DNA of 44,899 nucleotides from the NCBI GenBank assembly GCA_024697025.1, contig JAILGH010000033.1, positions 1 through 44,899 of the forward strand, given 5' to 3'. The stretch is from Pseudobutyrivibrio sp. (lineage in GTDB: Bacteria > Bacillota > Clostridia > Lachnospirales > Lachnospiraceae). Shown piece after piece: positions 14,274 to 21,007 of the stretch (within the stretch, counting starts at the first letter, position 1; every line of letters begins with the position of its first letter). The notes beneath the pieces are model-generated. The model searched no databases, was not told where the DNA came from, and saw nothing but the letters and a program-made list of their open reading frames with translations. Made by a program: the position numbers and the translations under genes.

Positions 14274-15437
14274 TTATTCATCATAAGTATCAAGAAAATG
14301 ATGCTTAACCCCATCCTGCTTGTAAGCTATTACAGTAGCAAGATTTACGTTTTCTACGCTACTGAATATATTGGACTCTACGTATGGGTTAATCTTCTTT
14401 AGATTAGCAATCAGATTTCGAATCTCAAGTCTCTTTGATGCACTAGTGCCATCAACAGCACAGCTATCGCATGTTTCTGTAAAGTGGCATGCACACTGAA
14501 GGAACTTAAGACCGTTATACCTTTGCCAAGCGATGATATCATCCTGTCTGATTAGGTAAAGTGGACGAATCAACTCCATTCCCTCAAAGTTTGTAGAATG
14601 AAGTTTTGGCATCATGGTCTGAACCTGGGCACCATAAAGCATACCCATCAATATTGTCTCAATGACATCATCATAGTGATGACCAAGGGCAATCTTGTTA
14701 CAGCCCAATTCCTTTGCCTTTGAATACAAGTGGCCACGTCGCATTCTTGCGCACAGATAGCAAGGGTTCTTGTCTACTGTATCAACTGCATCAAAAATAT
14801 CCGACTCATAAATCACAATAGGTATTCCCATAAGCTTAGCGTTGCTTTCGATAAGCTTACGGTTTACATCACTATATCCTGGGTCCATTACAAGAAATGT
14901 CAAATCAAAATTGACCTTTCTATGTCTTTGAATCTCTTGAAAGAGCTTTGCCATAAGCATTGAATCTTTGCCGCCAGAAATGCACACACAGATATGGTCA
15001 CCCTCTTTAATAAGCTGATACTCCTTGCAAGCTTTTGCAAAAGGTGAAAACAGCACCTTGTGAAACTTCTTTCGAATGCTCTTTTCTATCTCTGCTGTTC
15101 GTTCCTTCAACTCATCCGCTGCTGCATCATCCTGTTGCTTAATTAATGCAGAAAGATAGCTGTTGTAGCCACCCTCCAGACTAACAGCATCAAAACCATT
15201 GTCCTGTAAAGTTGCGGCATCCTCCAAAGACACTTGCCCTCTGGCACAGTACAACACTATCTTTTTAGATTTATCAAGCCTTGCTATAACACCATCCAAA
15301 TCTGTCTCAAACAGCTCGTGAGTGATACTTATAGCATCAGGTATTATTCCATATTTTAAGCTTCCCTCATTTCGAATATCTATTAGAATGTAGCTATCCT
15401 TTGGAAGTTGTGTCAATTCCTTATAACTTATTTCCAT
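14274..15437 (-). CDS. Rhodanese domain fused to a TtcA-like PP-loop tRNA thiolase
   Basis: Residues 1-105 are a rhodanese domain with active-site Cys64 (YCARGQVS) and the LEGGYNSY ending. Residues 125-387 are a PP-loop ATPase of the TtcA group: SGGKDS at 154-159, Cys226 and Cys229 in NPCYLCARMRRG, and GHHYDDVIET. TtcA thiolates cytidine 32 of tRNA using an Fe-S cluster held by three cysteines. The fusion suggests the rhodanese carries persulfide sulfur, perhaps from IscS, directly to the thiolase. The third-cysteine region is enlarged here to QCACHFTETCDSC (Cys315, 317, 323, 326), unlike the usual single PCNLCGS segment, so substrate or cluster chemistry may differ. It lies 101 bp downstream of the alkD-like gene. 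Confidence 0.85.
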   Translation of the reverse strand: MEISYKELTQLPKDSYILIDIRNEGSLKYGIIPDAISITHELFETDLDGVIARLDKSKKIVLYCARGQVSLEDAATLQDNGFDAVSLEGGYNSYLSALIKQQDDAAADELKERTAEIEKSIRKKFHKVLFSPFAKACKEYQLIKEGDHICVCISGGKDSMLMAKLFQEIQRHRKVNFDLTFLVMDPGYSDVNRKLIESNAKLMGIPIVIYESDIFDAVDTVDKNPCYLCARMRRGHLYSKAKELGCNKIALGHHYDDVIETILMGMLYGAQVQTMMPKLHSTNFEGMELIRPLYLIRQDDIIAWQRYNGLKFLQCACHFTETCDSCAVDGTSASKRLEIRNLIANLKKINPYVESNIFSSVENVNLATVIAYKQDGVKHHFLDTYDE

Positions 15438-15538
15438 TATTTATTATCTTCCTATAATTTCTCTATAGTTTCCCCAATAATTCTTATGAGAACATTAATA
15501 ATCTCTCCTTAAGAACTTCGAAAATAGAAATCATCCTC

Positions 15539-16225
15539 TTACTTTATTTTAAGACTCCTGAGATACTTCTTGTGCTCATCGCTAACTCTATAGCTTTCAA
15601 TAGCTTTTTGGATAGCCTTGTTGCGAGTCCAAGGTTCTAGCACTCTACCTTCAATATACTTGACCGTAGCCTCGTATTGCTTAGCCAAAGCTGTAGCAAA
15701 ATACCGAGCTATTGCCATATTTATATAGTATTCATCAGACTTAATTCCAGCCACAGCCTCGAGATATTCTGGCTTAAACTCTCCATCTAAATAATATCGC
15801 ATATACGATACTATCCCATATCTAACTGTATAAACCTTGTCTGAATCAATCCACTTATTAATGTGCTTTAACAAATCAGCGGTATTCTTCTTAAATACCT
15901 TAGGTGACATTTGGTCACAGGTGGCCCAATTATTTACATAAGGCAGGAACTCTTCAAGACAGGCCACGCACCTATCATAATCCTTCATTTCAGAAAGGAT
16001 AAATGCATGAAGCTGATTCTCATCAAAATACTTGTGAGGCAGACTATCTAAAAATTCTCCCACATCTTCTCTTTTAGCAAATTCTTTAGCCTGCTTTTTA
16101 AGGGCCGGGGTTCTTACTCCAATAAAATCATCTGGACTTAAATCTGGAGTAAGTTTGCTTTGAAAATCCTTGTATTTCAAATCCTGATTAGCATAAAGCT
16201 CAGCCAAAATCTCTTTATTTATCAT
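15539..16225 (-). CDS. DNA alkylation repair protein, AlkD-like
   Basis: Helical HEAT-like repeat protein of 228 aa from the ATG at 16225. The AlkD hallmarks FIGVRTPALKKQAKEF, FDENQLHAFILSEM and NNWATCDQMSPKVFKKN are present. AlkD removes cationic alkylated bases such as 3- or 7-methyl purines from DNA without base flipping. The start was chosen because GGGGGAGGA lies about 8 bp before this ATG; an in-frame TTG at 16243 is weaker. The gene starts 11 bp inside the end of mnmA, so the two are translationally linked. It is the last gene of a lysR-HD-mnmA-alkD operon. Confidence 0.9.
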   Translation of the reverse strand: MINKEILAELYANQDLKYKDFQSKLTPDLSPDDFIGVRTPALKKQAKEFAKREDVGEFLDSLPHKYFDENQLHAFILSEMKDYDRCVACLEEFLPYVNNWATCDQMSPKVFKKNTADLLKHINKWIDSDKVYTVRYGIVSYMRYYLDGEFKPEYLEAVAGIKSDEYYINMAIARYFATALAKQYEATVKYIEGRVLEPWTRNKAIQKAIESYRVSDEHKKYLRSLKIK

Positions 16226-17282
16226 AGATAATTCCTCCCCCAAGGACTACATCACCGTCATAAAACACAGCAGACTGCCCTGGAGTAATTGCTCGTTGTG
16301 GCTCATCGAAAACAATCTTGGCCTCACTGTCACCAATACGTTCAACAGTACATGGCTGGTCGGACATTCTATACCTTACTTTGGCGCTGCAACGGAATTT
16401 ATCTTGCATCTGCTTAGGATTAATCCAGTTAATATCTTTAACATATACATCCTTTGAGAACAGCTCCTCGTTCTTGCCAAGCACCACCTGATTATTCTTA
16501 ATATCAAGCTTTGTTACGTAAAGAGGATAGGCTGCTGAGATGCCAAGACCCTTTCGCTGCCCAATAGTATAGCTGACAATTCCCTTGTGCTTGCCAAGCA
16601 CATTACCTTCAGAGTCTACAAAATCTCCTGGCGCATATTCCTTTCCAGAAAAACGCTTTATTGCAGCCACATAATCACCATCTGGCACAAAGCAGATATC
16701 CTGACTATCCGGCTTATCTGCATTTATAAAATCATTGCTCTCAGCAATCTTTCGCACCTCATCCTTGGTAAGCTCGCCTAATGGAAAATCAGTGTGCTCA
16801 AGCTCATCCTGAGTCATTTCATATAATACGTATGACTGGTCCTTATTGTTATCGAGAGCCTTTAAAAGCTGATAACCATTATCGGTTTTACGAATCCTAG
16901 CGTAGTGACCTGTAACAACCTTATCGCAGCCAAGCTCTCTAGCTCTGCGATACAACTCATTAAACTTCATATGCTTATTGCATTGAATACAAGGGTTTGG
17001 TGTCATGGCATTTTCATAGCAGTGAATAAAATTGCCGATTACCTTTTCCCTAAATTGGTCCTGAAAATTAAATGTGTAATGTGGCATCTCTAGACGTCTA
17101 GCGACAGACTTGGCATCCTCCACATCATCCAACGAACAACATGTATTTGTAGCGTCAACTGCGATATCCTCATTGGCATAAAGCTTCATGGTACAGCCTA
17201 CGCATTCATATCCTTTTTCCTTCATTAAAAGAGCAGCGACACTACTATCCACGCCACCGCTCATAGCTATAAGAGCCTTCAT
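16215..17282 (-). CDS. mnmA: tRNA-specific 2-thiouridylase MnmA
   Basis: The 355-aa enzyme thiolates U34 of tRNA Lys, Glu and Gln, using ATP and sulfur relayed from a cysteine desulfurase. It has the PP-loop SGGVDSS at residues 8-14, catalytic Cys98 in TPNPCIQCNKHMKF, the second catalytic Cys197 in DSQDICFVPDGDY, and the C-terminal tRNA-binding beta-barrel with the ending AITPGQSAVFYDGDVVLGGG. Length is normal for the family. The ribosome site CGGAGGA precedes the ATG, 12 bp after the HD gene. IscS at 7657-8862 is the likely sulfur donor. Confidence 0.97.
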   Translation of the reverse strand: MKALIAMSGGVDSSVAALLMKEKGYECVGCTMKLYANEDIAVDATNTCCSLDDVEDAKSVARRLEMPHYTFNFQDQFREKVIGNFIHCYENAMTPNPCIQCNKHMKFNELYRRARELGCDKVVTGHYARIRKTDNGYQLLKALDNNKDQSYVLYEMTQDELEHTDFPLGELTKDEVRKIAESNDFINADKPDSQDICFVPDGDYVAAIKRFSGKEYAPGDFVDSEGNVLGKHKGIVSYTIGQRKGLGISAAYPLYVTKLDIKNNQVVLGKNEELFSKDVYVKDINWINPKQMQDKFRCSAKVRYRMSDQPCTVERIGDSEAKIVFDEPQRAITPGQSAVFYDGDVVLGGGIIYDK

Positions 17283-17294
17283 AAATCCTCCGAC

Positions 17295-17885
17295 TTATTC
17301 TTTTATATTTCCCTTTTTAATGTGGTCTTTTAATATAACATCAACCACCTCATCAAACAACTTCTTGGAGCCAAGAGTTGTCTTGGATTGTCTGCCATAG
17401 ACCTGAGTGCTGTTGATTCCTCGCACCTTCCAATCCTTGCCACCGTTACTGTTGTTAAGCATAAGTGGCTGCACATTATCCATTGCATGAGCAAACTTTG
17501 ATTCTGGAGTCTCAAACTCTTCGAACTCATCAAATAGAGCCATAAGCTCATCTCGCTGATCATCTGGTAATATAGAAAAGATTCGCTTCTTTGCCGCATC
17601 CTCTCTGCTCTTTTGAGTTTTTAGATTTTCCTCGTCATAAGCATAGGTGTCACCAGCATCAATCTCAACTATATCGTGAATCAGACACATAAGCATTACC
17701 TTTCCAATATCAATTTCCTCATTGGAATATTCCCTGAGAAGATAGGCCATAATTGCCATGTGCCATGCATGCTCAGCATCATTTTCATTGCGACCATCCC
17801 CCGAAAGGTGAGTCTGTCTAAAAATATTTTTCTCTTTATCGATTTCTAAAGCAAAATCCATTTGCCTTTTTAATCTTTCATCCAT
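17295..17885 (-). CDS. HD domain hydrolase (YfbR-like, probable nucleotidase)
   Basis: The 196-aa protein has the HD metal-binding set His39 (NDAEHAWHMA), His70-Asp71 (CLIHDIVEID), nearby Glu74 and a later Asp in FAHAMDNVQPLML. The layout matches the HD_3 group, which includes 5'-deoxynucleotidase YfbR and related phosphohydrolases of the cytosol. It begins 5 bp after the LysR gene and ends 12 bp before mnmA. Substrate is inferred from family only; a housekeeping nucleotide-pool role is most likely. Confidence 0.88.
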   Translation of the reverse strand: MDERLKRQMDFALEIDKEKNIFRQTHLSGDGRNENDAEHAWHMAIMAYLLREYSNEEIDIGKVMLMCLIHDIVEIDAGDTYAYDEENLKTQKSREDAAKKRIFSILPDDQRDELMALFDEFEEFETPESKFAHAMDNVQPLMLNNSNGGKDWKVRGINSTQVYGRQSKTTLGSKKLFDEVVDVILKDHIKKGNIKE

Positions 17886-17890
17886 AGTCT

Positions 17891-18754
17891 CTATTCTCTT
17901 TCACCAAATTTTGCTATCAACCGCTCAACCAAATCGATATCCACCGTGTCTCCGCGGTATATTCCATAGATATCCCAAGCGTAAGCATCTCTAATGGCTA
18001 CTGCCTTTACCTGGTCAGTATCGCCGAAAAATCTTGGAGCCACACCGATACCTATCTTATTCTTAACCAGCTGATAAATTGACTGCCCCTCAGAAACCTT
18101 GGCAACTATGTCTGGATTAAATCCGTTCATGCGACAGGCATTTATCACATCTTGATAGATATGGTACTTTTCATTCATAGAAATGATTGGCTCGTTTTTA
18201 ATATCAAGAAGTTCCACCTCTGATTCATTCCACAATCTGTGGCCATTATAAACATACAAAACCACATCTATACTCTTAAGCTTAACTGCCTTGATGTTAG
18301 TTTCTGCAGGCTTTCCAATTACAAATCCAAATCCAATTTCATCGTTAATGACCTGCTTTAGCACTCTGCTATTTTCCTGCTCGTGCCAACTGGCCAGAAT
18401 CTCAGGATTATTCTCCATATATTCTCTAACTAAGGCTATATCAATGGCACGAATAGTTCCTGCCGCAAAGCCAATTTTAAATCGCTTTTCCTTATCATTT
18501 AGCGCCTCGATGCTTGAAAACATCTCATTTAAATCCTTGGTTACAACCTTGGACTTCTCATAAAAAACCTTCCCGCTTTCTGTTGGAATAAATCCCTCTT
18601 TAGTACGAACAAACAGCGGCGCCCCACACTCTTCCTCAAGACTTTTAATAATCTTGCTAAGTCCCTGTGGAGACAAAAAAAGCTTGCTTGCTGCAGCCTG
18701 TAAATTTCTCTCCTCATATACAGTTTGAAAGCATTTAAAATTTCTAGTATTCAT
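17891..18754 (-). CDS. LysR-type transcriptional regulator
   Basis: A 287-aa regulator from the ATG at 18754, with GGTGAG upstream; a GTG at 18769 is also in frame but lacks a good signal. The N-terminal winged helix (NTRNFKCFQTVYEERNLQAAASKLFLSPQGLSKIIKSLEEE) is clear. The effector domain begins near residue 90 and is typical. It leads an operon with the HD, mnmA and alkD genes. The old-yellow-enzyme gene lies immediately upstream on the same strand, separated by a terminator; it is a possible target, but there is no divergent arrangement to support this. Confidence 0.88.
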   Translation of the reverse strand: MNTRNFKCFQTVYEERNLQAAASKLFLSPQGLSKIIKSLEEECGAPLFVRTKEGFIPTESGKVFYEKSKVVTKDLNEMFSSIEALNDKEKRFKIGFAAGTIRAIDIALVREYMENNPEILASWHEQENSRVLKQVINDEIGFGFVIGKPAETNIKAVKLKSIDVVLYVYNGHRLWNESEVELLDIKNEPIISMNEKYHIYQDVINACRMNGFNPDIVAKVSEGQSIYQLVKNKIGIGVAPRFFGDTDQVKAVAIRDAYAWDIYGIYRGDTVDIDLVERLIAKFGERE

Positions 18755-18805
18755 TACAAATATTCTCACCCAATAACATTAGTATCGTGATTTATTCTAT
18801 AACAA

Positions 18806-18837
18806 AAATCTCCATTCAGCAAATTAGCCAAATGGAG
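18806..18837 (-). terminator. Terminator after the flavin oxidoreductase gene
   Basis: On the minus strand CTCCATT pairs with AATGGAG (18831-18837 and 18810-18816) around a 14-nt loop, and the stem is followed by ATTTTTG. It lies about 30 bp after the stop codon of the gene starting at 20858. Confidence 0.7.
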
Positions 18838-18866
18838 ACCTTATTGGGGGGGAATGTATTCAAATA

Positions 18867-20858
18867 TTAAATGTGATTAGCAACTTCAAATGCATCCCAG
18901 ATAGCATACATGATGTTAGATACCTGTCTTGCATCACCAAGCAAATATACCTCATCTATATCATTCTTGTACTTGTTGTAAAGCGTATCCTCACTAGAGT
19001 AACCAACACAAAGCACTACTCCATCTGCATTGATTTCCTTAGTGTCGTTTCCTACTGTAGCCTTGAGCACACCGTTTTTGTACTCAGTAACCTTGGCTCC
19101 AGTAACGATTTCTACACCATTAAATGGAAGGAGCTGCTCAAGCATTTCCTTGTTAGCTGAACAAATTGGGCCATTGACTGCCATAATCTTATCAAGAGCC
19201 TCAACGATAGTAACCTTCTTTCCCTTATAAGCAAGGTCAAGGGCAAGCTCGCAGCCTACAAGTCCACCACCAACAACTACTACATTGTCGCCAGCATCCT
19301 TCTTACCAAGAAGTACCTGCTCTGCAGAGTAAACCTTTTCATCATCGCCAAGAGAGAACATCTTTGGACGAGAACCTGTTGCCATGATAACCGCGTCGTA
19401 GCTGCTATCGAGAATTTCCTTTTCAGTTGCCTTAGTGTTAAGGTGAACCTCAACTCCTAGACGTTTCATCTCATCCTCGTACCACTTAGCAAGCGCAATG
19501 TCATCCTCCTTAAATGAAGGAGCACCACCTGGAATAAGATTTCCACCAAGTCTATCTGATGCCTCGTAAAGCACAGGCTCATGTCCTCTTTCAGCAAGTA
19601 CTCTTGCTGCCTCGGAACCGGCCACACCTCCACCGACAATAAGAACCTTCTTCTTTTTGCCAATTGGATTGTATCTATTTAATCTTTCCTTACCAGCCTG
19701 TGGGTTAACTGCACAGTTGATAAGTGAGTATACCTGGATACGTCCCATACAGCCTTCCTGACAGCTGATACATGGACGAATCTGGCTAACCTTGTCTCTG
19801 CGAATCTTATTTACAATATCTGGATCTGCAAGTGTAGGACGACCAAGTGAAATCATGTCGCAGATATTGTTGTCGAGGCAATCAATAGCTGTATCTGGAT
19901 TATCAACACGACCCGCCATGATTACAGGAATGTTGACATTTTCCTTTGTGATTCTAGCAAACTCTTTGTATGGAGCCTTCTCCATATACATTGGTGGGTG
20001 ATTCCACCACCATGCATCGTAAGTTCCTGCATCTACATCAAGAGCGTCATAGCCATATTTCTCAAGGAGCTTTGCCGCCTCGATACCCTCTTCGATATCA
20101 CGACCCTTCTCCTCAAATTCTTCTCCTGGAAGAGCACCTTCTCTAAAGTCCTTTACCATGGATTTAAGTGAGAATCTAAGTGCTACTGGGAAATCCCATC
20201 CGCAAGTTTTTGCGATTTCCTCACGAATTTCCTTTGCAAATCTGAGTCTGTTCTCTAAACTTCCGCCGTATTCATCTGTACGCTGATTAAAGAATGAAAT
20301 AGCAAACTGATCAATAAGATAACCCTCGTGCACAGCATGAATCTCAACACCATCAAAGCCTGCACGCTTTGCATTGTAAGCACCCTTACCGAAGCTTTCC
20401 ACGATGCCATGAATCTCCTCAACTGTAAGTGGACGGCAAGTCTTATCAAGCCATCTGTGAGGGATTGGAGATGCAGATACAGGTGGAAACTCGCCCAAGT
20501 TTGTAGGGATTGTAACTCGGCCGAATCCACCACTCATCTGCAAGAAAATTTTAGAACCGTAAGCATGAACTCTTTCAGTCATCTCACGACTTGTTCTAAC
20601 GAATTGAACTGGATTATAGGTTGAATTAGGTGTATTTGGGAATGAAGGCTTTTCTACTTCTGTGTCTGAAAAAGTAACACCTGTGATAATAAGTCCGATG
20701 CCACCCTGAGCACGTCTTGTGTAGTAGTCAATACCTCTGTCATTCCATCCGCCTTCGCAATCACCAAGACCAAGTGGTCCCATTGGTGCCATTGCATAGC
20801 GGTTCTTAATTTCGAGCTTACCGATTTTGATAGGCTCAAAAAGACCCTGATACTTCAT
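18867..20858 (-). CDS. Old-yellow-enzyme family NADH:flavin oxidoreductase with Fe-S cluster
   Basis: The 663-aa protein has the three-part layout of 2,4-dienoyl-CoA reductase (FadH) and the bile-acid enzymes BaiCD/BaiH. An FMN TIM barrel covers residues 1-360, with HAVHEGYLIDQF and YGGSLENRLRF. A [4Fe-4S] site follows with Cys363, Cys366, Cys370 and Cys382 (CISCQEGC...NC). The rest is a FAD/NAD(P)H domain with GGGVAG at 409-414 and GGGLVG at 530-535. It passes hydride electrons from NAD(P)H through FAD and the cluster to FMN to reduce an activated C=C bond. Substrate is unknown; dietary enones, phenylacrylates or enoyl-CoA are all possible. The ribosome site AAAGGAGGA precedes the ATG. Confidence 0.92.
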   Translation of the reverse strand: MKYQGLFEPIKIGKLEIKNRYAMAPMGPLGLGDCEGGWNDRGIDYYTRRAQGGIGLIITGVTFSDTEVEKPSFPNTPNSTYNPVQFVRTSREMTERVHAYGSKIFLQMSGGFGRVTIPTNLGEFPPVSASPIPHRWLDKTCRPLTVEEIHGIVESFGKGAYNAKRAGFDGVEIHAVHEGYLIDQFAISFFNQRTDEYGGSLENRLRFAKEIREEIAKTCGWDFPVALRFSLKSMVKDFREGALPGEEFEEKGRDIEEGIEAAKLLEKYGYDALDVDAGTYDAWWWNHPPMYMEKAPYKEFARITKENVNIPVIMAGRVDNPDTAIDCLDNNICDMISLGRPTLADPDIVNKIRRDKVSQIRPCISCQEGCMGRIQVYSLINCAVNPQAGKERLNRYNPIGKKKKVLIVGGGVAGSEAARVLAERGHEPVLYEASDRLGGNLIPGGAPSFKEDDIALAKWYEDEMKRLGVEVHLNTKATEKEILDSSYDAVIMATGSRPKMFSLGDDEKVYSAEQVLLGKKDAGDNVVVVGGGLVGCELALDLAYKGKKVTIVEALDKIMAVNGPICSANKEMLEQLLPFNGVEIVTGAKVTEYKNGVLKATVGNDTKEINADGVVLCVGYSSEDTLYNKYKNDIDEVYLLGDARQVSNIMYAIWDAFEVANHI

Positions 20859-20879
20859 AAATATCCTCCTTTTACAATT

Positions 20880-20934
20880 ACAATGTGTTTTCGCCAGTAC
20901 ATTGTTTACTCAATTAATTTAATTTTAAATTAAT
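20880..20934. promoter_or_regulatory. Two inverted repeats upstream of the flavin oxidoreductase gene
   Basis: ACAATGT-N12-ACATTGT (20880-20905) and the AT palindrome ATTAATTT-N6-AAATTAAT (20913-20934) lie in the promoter region of the minus-strand gene. The first has the spacing of a dimeric regulator site. A -10/-35 pair could not be placed confidently. No gene is seen between 20859 and 21007. Confidence 0.4.
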
Positions 20935-21007
20935 TACGGAGGTGAAGCCATCAACAAAACGTTTCTGCCCGTTAACAAATAATTTATTGATTATTTACCA
21001 AAAATAT

